Assembly: GCA_041392835.1 (NCBI GenBank)
Contig: JAWKLF010000001.1
Location: forward strand, 434,001 to 498,000
DNA: 64,000 bases
Direction of reading: 5' to 3'
Source of the DNA: OLB11 sp041392835
GTDB taxonomy: Bacteria; Bacteroidota; Bacteroidia; Chitinophagales; Chitinophagaceae
In this document: piece after piece, positions 40,851 to 50,367 of the stretch
Numbering within the stretch: the stretch's first letter is position 1
Layout: each line of letters starts with the position of its first letter
Made by a program: the position numbers and the translations under genes
The notes under the pieces: model-generated
Told to the model about the DNA's origin: nothing
Databases searched by the model: none
The model's input: only the letters and a program-made list of their open reading frames with translations

Positions 40851-41798
40851 TTAATTATTACTTTTAGTACTAACTGTAATATTCATACTATTACCAACGG
40901 TAGAAGCAGGCATAGACAAATGGTAAATAGCAGGAACACTGGGTTGACAGCCAGCCTTATAGGGCATAGTACCAGCATAAGCCCCAAGATTTTGATTCGG
41001 ATAGCTAGGGTTTAATTGGTAATTATCCAATAAGAAAAAACCGTAATTCAAAAAAACCGTACTCATATCCACTCCATTTAGATTATTATTTCCAGAGGGC
41101 AAATTATAGTCGCTTGTTATGTTATTACTTAGTATACTATTAAAAACCTGAAATGTGTATATTCCATAACAAAAAATGTTAGATGAAAAATTGCTATTAA
41201 AAATATCAATAGTGACATAATAATTTGAAAATGTATTATGAGATATTAGGATGCCATCAGAAACAGAATTTATAGATAAATAATCGGATATTATATTATT
41301 TAAAATAATTACATTTTGACAAGAATCAATCGTATATATGCTGCTTGTAAAAGATCTTGTAATTGAAATATCATTAATGCCTAAACCATAATCGCCTAAT
41401 TCAATACCACCACAGCTTGATTGTGTAATAGAAATATGGCTAGCTTTGACTTGAATGTAGTTATTTATTTTGGCACTGATTACACTATACTCTGAACCAG
41501 ATTCTAATGTTAAAAGATCGCAAGACCCTGGGCTTGAATTTGCTTGTAGATTGGGATTTTCAGTCAAAAAATCACCCGTTCCAATCAAAACAATTTTTTT
41601 GGTCACGGTCAAAGAACCATAGCTACCTAATATTGTTGGCTCTAAATGAATAGTATCGCCTGGGTTGGCTGCATCGTGGGCATCTTGTGCTGTTGTAAAC
41701 GTGTTTGATACAAGAGGGTTATTGTTTACTCGAAGTATAGTAGCTTGAGCAATAATGCATGTACTGAAAAAAAGTACTGTTAATAAGATTGTTTTCAT
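40851..41798 (-). CDS. Secreted beta-helix-like protein
   Basis: Signal peptide MKTILLTVLFFSTCIIAQA, then a start typical of right-handed parallel beta-helix proteins: TFTTAQDAHDAANPGDTIHLEP, TVTKKIVLIGTGDFL. The body is repetitive short strands with Asn, Ser and Ile (ISITQSSC, ILISHNTFSNYYV, SILSNNITSD). It ends NITVSTKSNN without a sorting tail. It lies 14 bases upstream of the dockerin-like gene in the same direction, so the two may be co-transcribed. Possibly truncated relative to T9SS-exported relatives. Confidence 0.75.
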   Translation of the reverse strand: MKTILLTVLFFSTCIIAQATILRVNNNPLVSNTFTTAQDAHDAANPGDTIHLEPTILGSYGSLTVTKKIVLIGTGDFLTENPNLQANSSPGSCDLLTLESGSEYSVISAKINNYIQVKASHISITQSSCGGIELGDYGLGINDISITRSFTSSIYTIDSCQNVIILNNIISDYLSINSVSDGILISHNTFSNYYVTIDIFNSNFSSNIFCYGIYTFQVFNSILSNNITSDYNLPSGNNNLNGVDMSTVFLNYGFFLLDNYQLNPSYPNQNLGAYAGTMPYKAGCQPSVPAIYHLSMPASTVGNSMNITVSTKSNN

Positions 41799-41989
41799 GA
41801 TGTATATTTTTTTAGAATTTATACAAAAATGAATCGATTACGTGTCTTATAAAATAGCACTTTTGTGTACCATAATTTTTTCAACCAAAATTCTTCAAGT
41901 TGTTCACTCCTAATAATTTTTTTTATTGCATAAGATAGATTTACACAAAAATTAATAGAAAGTAATATGAGGTCTTATCCTTTTTACAC

Positions 41990-44900
41990 CTACGGAGTTA
42001 TGACTCCTATGAAAAATTGATTATTTGGATCCCAAACAAGGAAATCAAAAATATCAATAAAACCATCACCGTTTAAGTCAGTGGCATAATAGCCACTTGC
42101 AAAATTTTGATTATCAATATCCCAACTTAAAAAATCAAAAATATCAACAAAGCCATCTTGATTGATATCGCCAGAATATATGGTCCATAAAGTACCTTTA
42201 GCTACTTGATTATTTCCATACGCTTGATTTTGTGAAAGAGTAAAATCATATAGCATATTATTAGTTATTAATACAGGCGAAGAGCTCCATGTTTCAATAG
42301 AATTTCTATGTTTAAATACTATATAATAGCTATTAGCAACAGCACTAATTGGAAATGTGCAAACCATAGAGCCATTGGTTTGCAATTTTCCAGAAAAAGA
42401 ATAAAGCATAGAGTAAGGACTTGTAGTGCTATGTAATGCTATTGATACATCATCTACATCGCTGCTTGAAACGCCTACACCCTGGTTGGCCAATACATTT
42501 TGCATACTATTAGAGCCAATATAAAAACCCTCTATAAAACTTTTTACTTGCACCGTAACTACGCAGTTAGTAATCGTAATATTAGCTTGAGCCGAAGTGG
42601 CACTACATCCATTGGGGTCAGTATAGGTATAGGTATAGGTAGTAGAGTTTGTACCTATATAGGGGTTTGATACACTAAAGGTACCACCACTTGGCGAACC
42701 TATTAAATTAATAGCACTATTAACGCATCCACTCACATTGCTTGCAGTTACAGATAGCGTAGGATTATCTATTTCTTCTATAAGCATATTAACGATTCCT
42801 GCATTGCCACTATAACCTTCTACTACTACATAATAGGTCGTATTGGGCATCACAGCTAACTTCATAGAACTTTGAAGACCAGCACAATACGGACCATCAT
42901 CATCTACAGATACAATATGATTACCCAAGGCATCTAAAAAGTGAAGATAGGTGTCGAAATTACTTCCACAAGTACTAATTTTTAGCGAGTCTGTGCATGG
43001 ACCTGTCGTTATTGCAAAAAAGATATCAGGCGAAACTTGTTGGTTTGTGCCTGTATAGGCATTCGAGTAGCCTATAGCGCTATTGTAAGTTTGAGCAAAA
43101 GGAGAAGAAACTACTATTGGATTGCTAAACACATCGCCTGGAGGCGCACTAACTGTTAGCGTTAAGATATTTGAATAAGCATCTACACAGTTAGTGCCCG
43201 TTTGGCTAGAAACGGCTCTCAGCCAATAGGTGCCAGCTGTAAGATTTATGCCTTGCGTAGAATTATTGGCCCCTGCTATATTATTCCATGTAGTACCATT
43301 GTTTAATGAGCTTTGCCATTGTATAGTATTACCCGTATTACCTGTAAGGCTATAGGTATAGCTTACACCAGCAGTTAAATTACTAGGGCCGCTTATTGTA
43401 CCGCCTATCAAAGGAGTAGTACATCCGCTTACTGAAATGACATTAATATTATCTAAGTAAATTCTATTTCCATATCCATTGGTATTTTGAAAAGCAATAA
43501 TCACATTTGGATTGCCGATAAATGAAGATAGGTTTATCGTATCGCTTTGCCATTCGCTAGCTATGGGCACAAATGCCGATGTGGTACTTAAACCTAATGA
43601 CAAATCGCTACCACCTCTACTATATACTTTAGTAAATGAAGCACCACAGTTTGTAGAAACCAAAACAGACAGCGAGTCATTATACCCAGGATAAGTTTTG
43701 TAAGCAACATCAAAAAATAATTTGGCACCAGAGAGATTAAATAAATCTATTTTTTTTGTCCAAATTTCATCTTTTTCATTGGGGTAATTCCATGAATAAT
43801 TGTCAAACATCATTGAAGAAGTAGAGTTACCATATCCTCCAGCAATCAAAGATTTTGCCCATGCTATACCACTTGTATTATTATCTACATTTTTCCAACC
43901 CAAAGGAGGATCATCAGTTCCTTCAAAACCTTCGCTTATGGGTAAAGATGCACCATTTGTTGCTATATAATTATTTTGTGTAATACTACTATTTGTTGTG
44001 CCATTAGATACAGTAAGACTTACTGCATAGGTGCCTGGACTGTTGTATACTATACTGGGATTTGCTAAGCTAGAGCTAGAGGGTGTGCCACCAGGGAATG
44101 ACCAAAGCCAACTAGTAGCTGTACCCGTAGATAAATCTGAAAATTGAACAGTATTGCCAATACATGGATTAGGATCGTTGGCAGCAAAATTAGCTGTTAG
44201 TTGATGCAAGTCGGCAAATGAAGTTTCCCAAACGCTTCTACCATAAGAGGCATATCGAAGTACCGAATTGGAAGTACCATCATTGTATATAGAAAGGTCT
44301 ATGGCGGTGGGTCTTGATGGCAAATTAGTATTATAGAGAGTCCACGAATTTGCATTCATTGTTTTATAATAAACGGTATTATTACTAGCCACAAAAACCA
44401 ATTGATTGTTTGAAATAAATTCGTCTGCTATAATTTTTATATGATTGGTAGTAGGAAGATTATAAGTAATATTGGTCCATGTGGCACCATAGTTTGTAGA
44501 TTTATAGGCTTTAGTATTAATAGTAATATAAACTGTACCTGGCGCAGAAGCAATAGTAGTAATACTAGCTCTATTATTTGAAGAAGAGGGCAATGTATAT
44601 GATGTAAAAGTTGGAGTGGCACTTAAAGCGTTAGAGCTAACATGTATCATGGCATCGTTGGTAATAATATATAAATAATTAGCATTATCAAATGCACTAT
44701 GCATTGCTTTTATATCCTTTCCTAAACTAGCTATCTGAGTCCATGTGGGTGTAGTGTTTGTTAGGTTACTTGTCCGATAAATAAATGAATCGGCTACAAA
44801 GGCAAGATTAGGATTGCTTCTATGAAAAGCAATATCATGAAGTTTTGTAACTTGAGCAGGCAAGCCATATGTGGCATCACCACTAGTTACGGTTCTTCTT

Positions 44901-46216
44901 TTATTATTGCTATAGTAATATACAACAGCACTATTGGCTCTATAATCAAAGGCACATTGAGATGCCCAGTCGCCACCACGATTAGTAAACCATCCACTAT
45001 TTGTAGCATATAGTTCACCATTATCTTGGGTGCCAATACTTATCATATCTTTTCGAGTTGGCGAGCAGTTGCCATGATAAATTTCATAGGCATTCATTCC
45101 ATCGCATTTTGCTGTCCAATTGTTTCCTCCATCTGTACTTAACCATACGCCTCCGTCATTCATATTATATAGTTCATTGTTATTGTATGGATTGTTTATA
45201 ATTTGATGCATATCGGTGTGGCATTTTTGCCACCAATTTGTTAGCTGTGTCCATGTGATACCACCATCAATAGACTTCCAATTATTATGGGCTACTAGAT
45301 AAACAATATTGGCATTAAGACGATCTACGCCAATTCCAAAATTATAATCGCCTTGACTAGATGATGTAGAAGAATTGGTATAATATGTTAGATATGGTGA
45401 GGCCGATGTTTTAACGCCAGTAAATGTAGTACCACCATCGATAGATTTATAAAGGATACCACCGTTGGCCACCATACCAAGATAAACAATATTAGTGTCG
45501 GCCGGTGTAACTGCTACACGGCAGCCATTACCATTGGTAATACCTGTTGGTAGCACGATGCCATTAGTAATTTGTGTCCATGTGTCGCCAAAGTTTGTGG
45601 AGCGATAAAATTCTGAAGCATCAGATGTAGCATAAAGTACTCTAGAGTTAATCGATTTTTGTTTTATATCATCGCCAGCAAAGGTGCTTGTTTTCAAAGT
45701 CCAGGTGCTTCCTCCATTTGTAGTCTTATATATTCCTGAATTGGTAATGGCTACTATTACTAAATGATCTAAGGGGTCCATAATCATGTCTATAACCAGT
45801 AAGCCAGACAAGCCCATAGGTGTAAAATTGTTACCACCATCGGTAGATTTATATACACCACTACCCGTATAATAATAGTTATGATCGCCAGTTCCCAAAT
45901 ATAAAATTTGATCGTTAGTATGATCTATACATACAGAGGCTAAGCGTGCATAAGGCATAAAGTCGGTGCCAGGAGCTACCGTCCAAGTATTGCCCGAATT
46001 GGTAGAAATAAAAAGACCACCTCGTGCACTTACAGCATATCGTTTATTTGGGTTTGAAGGGTGAAATTTCATTTGGCTTACACGTGTAAGCCCATTTATT
46101 TGACCACTTACATTGGTTGGGAAAAAGTTTGGCAGAACGGCAGTCCAATTAGCAGATTGAGAATACGTATTGGAAATAGCAAATACAACAAGTAGAATAG
46201 AGAAGAGTTTTTTCAT
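41990..46216 (-). CDS. Large secreted sortilin-like beta-propeller protein with PKD domain and dockerin-like C-terminus
   Basis: A 1408-residue extracellular protein. Signal peptide MKKLFSILLVVFAISNTYS. Residues about 25-680 contain BNR/sortilin-type repeats (FISTNSGNTW, YKSTDGGNNF, YKTTNGGSTW, YRSTNFGDTW, WLSTDGGNNW, YKSTNYGATW). A PKD domain follows at about 690-770 (NTVQFSDLSTGTATSWLWSF, PGTYAVSLTVSNG), then a jelly-roll region, an Ig-like segment, a pre-peptidase-like segment (NTTYYVVVEGYSG) and the C-terminal module with YYIVFKHRNSIETWS and two GDxNxDGxxDxxDFL loops. The last 185 residues match those of the protein at 39517-40836. Follows the small secreted gene by 6 bases. Adhesin or glycan-binding roles are possible; no catalytic site is seen. 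Confidence 0.88.
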   Translation of the reverse strand: MKKLFSILLVVFAISNTYSQSANWTAVLPNFFPTNVSGQINGLTRVSQMKFHPSNPNKRYAVSARGGLFISTNSGNTWTVAPGTDFMPYARLASVCIDHTNDQILYLGTGDHNYYYTGSGVYKSTDGGNNFTPMGLSGLLVIDMIMDPLDHLVIVAITNSGIYKTTNGGSTWTLKTSTFAGDDIKQKSINSRVLYATSDASEFYRSTNFGDTWTQITNGIVLPTGITNGNGCRVAVTPADTNIVYLGMVANGGILYKSIDGGTTFTGVKTSASPYLTYYTNSSTSSSQGDYNFGIGVDRLNANIVYLVAHNNWKSIDGGITWTQLTNWWQKCHTDMHQIINNPYNNNELYNMNDGGVWLSTDGGNNWTAKCDGMNAYEIYHGNCSPTRKDMISIGTQDNGELYATNSGWFTNRGGDWASQCAFDYRANSAVVYYYSNNKRRTVTSGDATYGLPAQVTKLHDIAFHRSNPNLAFVADSFIYRTSNLTNTTPTWTQIASLGKDIKAMHSAFDNANYLYIITNDAMIHVSSNALSATPTFTSYTLPSSSNNRASITTIASAPGTVYITINTKAYKSTNYGATWTNITYNLPTTNHIKIIADEFISNNQLVFVASNNTVYYKTMNANSWTLYNTNLPSRPTAIDLSIYNDGTSNSVLRYASYGRSVWETSFADLHQLTANFAANDPNPCIGNTVQFSDLSTGTATSWLWSFPGGTPSSSSLANPSIVYNSPGTYAVSLTVSNGTTNSSITQNNYIATNGASLPISEGFEGTDDPPLGWKNVDNNTSGIAWAKSLIAGGYGNSTSSMMFDNYSWNYPNEKDEIWTKKIDLFNLSGAKLFFDVAYKTYPGYNDSLSVLVSTNCGASFTKVYSRGGSDLSLGLSTTSAFVPIASEWQSDTINLSSFIGNPNVIIAFQNTNGYGNRIYLDNINVISVSGCTTPLIGGTISGPSNLTAGVSYTYSLTGNTGNTIQWQSSLNNGTTWNNIAGANNSTQGINLTAGTYWLRAVSSQTGTNCVDAYSNILTLTVSAPPGDVFSNPIVVSSPFAQTYNSAIGYSNAYTGTNQQVSPDIFFAITTGPCTDSLKISTCGSNFDTYLHFLDALGNHIVSVDDDGPYCAGLQSSMKLAVMPNTTYYVVVEGYSGNAGIVNMLIEEIDNPTLSVTASNVSGCVNSAINLIGSPSGGTFSVSNPYIGTNSTTYTYTYTDPNGCSATSAQANITITNCVVTVQVKSFIEGFYIGSNSMQNVLANQGVGVSSSDVDDVSIALHSTTSPYSMLYSFSGKLQTNGSMVCTFPISAVANSYYIVFKHRNSIETWSSSPVLITNNMLYDFTLSQNQAYGNNQVAKGTLWTIYSGDINQDGFVDIFDFLSWDIDNQNFASGYYATDLNGDGFIDIFDFLVWDPNNQFFIGVITP

Positions 46217-46222
46217 GGTAAA

Positions 46223-46657
46223 TTATTTTTGTTGTTTTTTCATTTCAAGTTGTTGTTTTGTCCAAATATTTATTCTTTCTTCTTGAGTCAAAATTCTTCC
46301 ATCATCTTGAACGTATGGGCGCGATTCAAAAATCCATTTTTTAAAACGTTTATAATGATATTGAATTTGGTCATACTCATTACGTTCGGCAGGGCTCATA
46401 GTAGCTAATTGTTTTTTGAGCAGTTCTTGTTTTTCTTCATCCATTTTATTTTCTTCGTTTTGGTCTGCTTCTTCTTCGGGCTCTATTTTATCTTTCCAAT
46501 ATGCATTAAAGGTTGCAATGGCTTCATAAAAATTAGTATTAGGATTGTCTATCATGGCTACCCACGATGGCATGTTGGGACCAATAGAGTGTTGTGCATA
46601 CGACACATAGCTAGTAAAAACAAGAAATAGAAAACTTAGCAAAATAATTTTTTTCAT
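46223..46657 (-). CDS. Small secreted acidic protein preceding the sortilin-like gene
   Basis: Signal peptide MKKIILLSFLFLVFTSYVSYA, then HSIGPNMPSWVAMIDNPNTN, a highly charged helix (EEEADQNEENKMDEEKQELLKKQ) and RPYVQDDGRILTQEERINIW. No known family. It is separated by 6 bases from the large sortilin-like gene and so is almost certainly co-transcribed. It may be a periplasmic helper for export or assembly of that protein; inferred only from adjacency. Confidence 0.72.
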   Translation of the reverse strand: MKKIILLSFLFLVFTSYVSYAQHSIGPNMPSWVAMIDNPNTNFYEAIATFNAYWKDKIEPEEEADQNEENKMDEEKQELLKKQLATMSPAERNEYDQIQYHYKRFKKWIFESRPYVQDDGRILTQEERINIWTKQQLEMKKQQK

Positions 46658-46746
46658 GGCATATTTTTTATTGATGAATATAAGGGTAATGCAATTTAAC
46701 GATTTTTATCTACAAAGAGAATACCGACGCTATATAGTACTCAATT

Positions 46747-46811
46747 AATACCAATCTCAAATTAGTTTCAGACCAATTTTTTGGTCTGTTACAGTAGTAT
46801 AATCGGCATAA
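46747..46811 (+). repeat. Dispersed repeat, copy 1 (short form)
   Basis: Starts AATACCAATCTCAAATTAG and ends CAGTAGTATAATCGGCATAA. It lacks the central part of about 45 bases found in the copies at 56621 and 60002. The remaining CAGACCAATTTTTTGGTCTG forms a hairpin with T-rich loop. Confidence 0.75.
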
Positions 46812-46940
46812 AACATAGCAGAATAGTTTTTTTAAAACAAAAAAAATAATTTCATATATACGAAAGGGAAGAGTAAAAAAATTAAACTACAAATAGTATT
46901 AGCGTTTATAACATTTGTGAATACAAATACATAATCAGAA

Positions 46941-47861
46941 TTAAAAATAGAGACTCCTAAATCGGAAACCTTGCACACGATTATATTCTAATGCAGGGAA
47001 TGGCACTTTGAGTAAATTGATACTGTTAAATACATGCTTTAGCCACTTTTTATTTGTTTTTATTTTTGTAAAATCTACATCTAAAGAAAGTATATATTGT
47101 CTGTATCGTTCAAAGTATGGAAAAGGTTTGCCTTGATACATAGTTGGATTGTCAAATTCATAAATCATGCCATTGGCGCTATAACCCAGAGCTACATTGA
47201 GCCAAGCTGGTATTTTATTTATTCCGCTCATAGCGTTCAAGTTTGCCGAAAGCCAATAGGTATGCGCATTATAATCTAAAAAAAAGCGCTCTACTGGTGT
47301 GACACCCAAATGATCATGATAATTTGGATAGATGCTGGGCCGATACGAAAATTTCATTTTTATAATTTGTTCATCAAAAAATAATTCTTGACTACTAAAA
47401 AGTAAAGACCCAAAGGTGTTGGCTGCCATGTCCGACCAAGAAAAGCCCCACCCTTCATACAAGCCATCAAATATTTCGATGGGTGTTTGAAAAACCAAAC
47501 CCATAGGCCCGCCATATATCAAGGCTTTATTTTTTTTAACTCCAGCACGTCGCAAAGCATAATAAGCCGCATAGCTTTCTCTATAGGCACTATAAGCATG
47601 ACCACATTTATCTATTTGCAAATAGCCTTTTGAGTCGTTGTACCAATGAAAAGGAACTCGTTCATGATCTTTATACCAAATAAAACGTAAAAAAGATAAT
47701 CCTGCTATATAGGAGCCAGTTTCAATACCAATGGCTGTATAGAGTTTTTTGCTATTAATACTGTCTGGATAGGTTTCTGTTTTTTTTAATTGGGCAAAGC
47801 ATAAACTTGTACAACTCATCATACATACTAACAAAAAATTTCTTAAAATATATGAGTTCAT
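46941..47861 (-). CDS. DUF2279 family protein
   Basis: Signal peptide ending SLCFA, then the DUF2279 (PF10043) block: FHWYNDSKGYLQIDKCGHAYSAY, a His-containing motif, and IYGGPMGLVFQTPIEIFDGL, GFSWSDMAANTFGS. The C-terminus has strands (YRQYILSLDVDFTKIK) and ends FRFRSLYF, consistent with an outer-membrane-associated protein. Common in Bacteroidota, function unknown. Length 306 is normal. gpsA lies upstream on the same strand, 48 bases away. Confidence 0.85.
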   Translation of the reverse strand: MNSYILRNFLLVCMMSCTSLCFAQLKKTETYPDSINSKKLYTAIGIETGSYIAGLSFLRFIWYKDHERVPFHWYNDSKGYLQIDKCGHAYSAYRESYAAYYALRRAGVKKNKALIYGGPMGLVFQTPIEIFDGLYEGWGFSWSDMAANTFGSLLFSSQELFFDEQIIKMKFSYRPSIYPNYHDHLGVTPVERFFLDYNAHTYWLSANLNAMSGINKIPAWLNVALGYSANGMIYEFDNPTMYQGKPFPYFERYRQYILSLDVDFTKIKTNKKWLKHVFNSINLLKVPFPALEYNRVQGFRFRSLYF

Positions 47862-47909
47862 ACAGTGAATTAAGAGTAAAATTCAAGACCAATATATGCT
47901 TTTTATCTA

Positions 47910-48917
47910 TTATGAAAATAGCAGTTCAATTTGTTTAAAAGCCTCTACAGGTGAACGTTGGTGCCAAAGTATTTCATATATCGCATGTGCTATAGGTAGC
48001 GAATAATTAATTCTCTCACAGATAGTATGTATGCCTTTGGATGCATAATACCCTTCGGCAACCATGTTTAATTCCAATTTTGTTGCAGCTACACTATATC
48101 CTTTTCCAATAAAGTTTCCAAAGGTTCTGTTTCTACTATGAAGCGAGTAGCAAGTAACTAATAAATCGCCCAAATAGGCACTCGTGTTGTAGTGGTGAAG
48201 CGATTCTGTACTAATGACATCCATAAACTGTTGGAGCTCGGCAAAGCAATTGGTGATGTATACACTTAAAAAGTTGTCGCCATAGTCTAACCCGTGCGCT
48301 ATGCCAGCACCTAGCGCATATATATTTTTTAATACAGCTGCATATTGTACACCATATACGTCGGGGCTAGTTACAGTATGTAAGTGTGTGCCTTTAAACA
48401 AAGAGGCACATTGTGCACTAAAAGCCTCATCTACCGAAGCAAAAGTAAGATAGGAAAGTTTGTCTGTAGCCACTTCTTCGGCGTGGCAAGGCCCACTAAT
48501 ACAGGCATAGTTAGAAATCAAAAAATCAAATTCTTTTTCTAAATATTCATTAAATAAAATTGCTCTATTAGGTAATATGCCTTTTATAGCAGAGATAATT
48601 TTTTTTCCTTGCAATAATTCTTTAGGTATCTGCTGAAATATTTCTACCACAAAGGCAGAAGGTATGCCTACCAAAATAATATCAGCGGATGCTATAGCTT
48701 TATTGATGTCGTTATATAATGTAAGTAAGGAAAGGTCAAAATGTATGCTTGATAAATAATGTGGGTTTCGGCCAGTTTGCTCAATGTGTTGTAAAGCCTC
48801 TGTGCTACGCATCCACCAATTTAGATGCAAGGCATTGTCTGTAAGTAATTTTACGAGTGCAGTGCTCCAACTTCCATTTCCTAATATTGTAATTGATTGT
48901 GCCATGGTTGAAGGCAC
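47910..48917 (-). CDS. gpsA: NAD(P)-dependent glycerol-3-phosphate dehydrogenase
   Basis: Makes sn-glycerol 3-phosphate from dihydroxyacetone phosphate for phospholipid synthesis. Rossmann motif ITILGNGSWSTALVKLL (residues 9-25), the VGIPSAFV strand, ISGPCHAEEVA, the catalytic lysine in VQYAAVLKNIYALGAGIAHG, and YLGDLLVTCYS with SRNRTFG. Length 335 is typical. The first glycine loop reads GNGSWS rather than GAGSWG, an acceptable variant. Confidence 0.96.
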   Translation of the reverse strand: MPSTMAQSITILGNGSWSTALVKLLTDNALHLNWWMRSTEALQHIEQTGRNPHYLSSIHFDLSLLTLYNDINKAIASADIILVGIPSAFVVEIFQQIPKELLQGKKIISAIKGILPNRAILFNEYLEKEFDFLISNYACISGPCHAEEVATDKLSYLTFASVDEAFSAQCASLFKGTHLHTVTSPDVYGVQYAAVLKNIYALGAGIAHGLDYGDNFLSVYITNCFAELQQFMDVISTESLHHYNTSAYLGDLLVTCYSLHSRNRTFGNFIGKGYSVAATKLELNMVAEGYYASKGIHTICERINYSLPIAHAIYEILWHQRSPVEAFKQIELLFS

Positions 48918-49048
48918 TAAGTTAATTGAATTATACCGATCGGAAAAATGTAGCTGATCAATTTTCGTCCCTCAAAATAACCTTAACTTTTTTATCTATC
49001 GGCATATACTACTGTATGATTTGGTCTGCGACACAAATCACATTAGTA

Positions 49049-49867
49049 TTACTTTTTATTTTTGGCTGCAAGCGAAAAAAATGTCATTCTAGAATAGTTT
49101 TTGATAATAAATAAAATGATGAACCCCAATAACCAAAGTGGCCACAGCGTTATAACAATAGTTATTAACCCAGCCATGCCATACCAACCATTTTCTAAAG
49201 CCTCCATAAAGTCTAAGTAGATAGGCTTATGAAAAAGTTTTGTAGATGCTATTTTATTTTTTTCCATCATACTTGAGGATTGAAGCGATACATCAAACCA
49301 TAAATAATGAGTTTTGTTTATTAATTTTTGATAATTGCTTTGTTGTTGTATGCCTTGCAATTTGTTAGCTATTTTGCTAGTGTTGTTTAATACCGATGCC
49401 GATTGTTGGTTTTCAAATAATTTATCTCGTATATCTTCTTCGTCAAACATGAGCTTGTCTATACTAGCATTCATATTTAACACACTTTGAATAAAAGTAT
49501 CAGCAGCCTGTATGGGTATTTTTAAAGACAAATGAGCTTGTGGAGATACTTGATAAAATGCATAAGCAGAGTCTTTGCTAAAAGCCACTTGTCTATCAAA
49601 AGCTCTGTTAGAATTTATTTCTATATGAGTTACTTTGCCTTCTACCCGCTTACTTTGTTGTTGTAAATATTGTATAGACTCATCCATGTTCTGAACGCTT
49701 AGTTCAAGTGTGGCCCTTCGTATAGTAATGTTGCTGTCTACTTCTATCAAAGGCATAGAAGCTTCGCTTGCCATAGCCCTGTCCTCGCTTTTCATTTCGA
49801 CCTGAGAGCATGCTTGTAAAAAGATAAGAAAAAATAGTGCCGATAATACATTTAGATTCTTTAGCAT
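49049..49867 (-). CDS. DUF4349 family lipoprotein
   Basis: Lipoprotein signal LNVLSALFFLIFLQAC with Cys20 is followed by a DUF4349 (PF14257) domain: ITIRRATLELSVQNMDESIQYLQQ, GKVTHIEINSNRA, AHLSLKIPIQAADTFIQSVL, and a coiled-coil stretch (about 155-195). A C-terminal transmembrane helix (LITIVITLWPLWLLGFIILFII) and a basic tail anchor it. Family function unknown. Stands alone. Confidence 0.87.
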   Translation of the reverse strand: MLKNLNVLSALFFLIFLQACSQVEMKSEDRAMASEASMPLIEVDSNITIRRATLELSVQNMDESIQYLQQQSKRVEGKVTHIEINSNRAFDRQVAFSKDSAYAFYQVSPQAHLSLKIPIQAADTFIQSVLNMNASIDKLMFDEEDIRDKLFENQQSASVLNNTSKIANKLQGIQQQSNYQKLINKTHYLWFDVSLQSSSMMEKNKIASTKLFHKPIYLDFMEALENGWYGMAGLITIVITLWPLWLLGFIILFIIKNYSRMTFFSLAAKNKK

Positions 49868-50050
49868 AGTATAAGTTTTTTATTTATTAATCTTCTTTTT
49901 AGAAATAAGTAACCGTTATAATTTGTTATAAAAAATACAAATCCATGCTTCAAACAATAAAGAATTCAAACATTACAACTTATTTACAAGACAAAATACT
50001 TTGGTTGTTTATCTTTACAGCTTACAAGTAGTATAAAAAAAATAATTATC

Positions 50051-50359
50051 ATGGAACAAGCAACACCAGAAAATCAGTTAAATATTGAGCTTAGTGAAGA
50101 AATGGCCGAAGGCGTTTATTCAAATCTTGCTGTAATCACGCATTCTAATGCAGAATTTGTATTGGATTTTATAAATATTATGCCCAATGCACCCAAAGCA
50201 AAAGTAAAATCGAGAGTAATAATGACACCGCAGCACGCCAAAAGACTTATGAAAGCACTAATAGATAATGTAAAAAAATTTGAACAACACCACGGTGTTA
50301 TAAAAGATATAGAACAAGCCTTGCCCATGAAGTTTGGAGGCCCCGTAGCACAAGCATAA
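50051..50359 (+). CDS. DUF3467 family protein
   Basis: A 102-residue cytoplasmic protein with the DUF3467 (PF11950) pattern: ANLAVITHSNAEFVLDF-like segment (here YSNLAVITHSNAEFVLDFI), MPNAPKAKVKSRVIMTPQHAKRLMKAL and IDNVKKFEQHHG. Widespread in Bacteroidota; function unknown. guaA starts 8 bases downstream, so the two are probably one operon. Confidence 0.9.
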   Translation: MEQATPENQLNIELSEEMAEGVYSNLAVITHSNAEFVLDFINIMPNAPKAKVKSRVIMTPQHAKRLMKALIDNVKKFEQHHGVIKDIEQALPMKFGGPVAQA

Positions 50360-50367
50360 ACTATTTT

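Noticed and set aside
48926..49114. Plus-strand frame of 62 codons with a hydrophobic centre
   Set aside because: Its last third lies antisense in the DUF4349 gene, the composition is that of reversed coding DNA plus intergenic sequence, and no promoter or family resemblance is seen.
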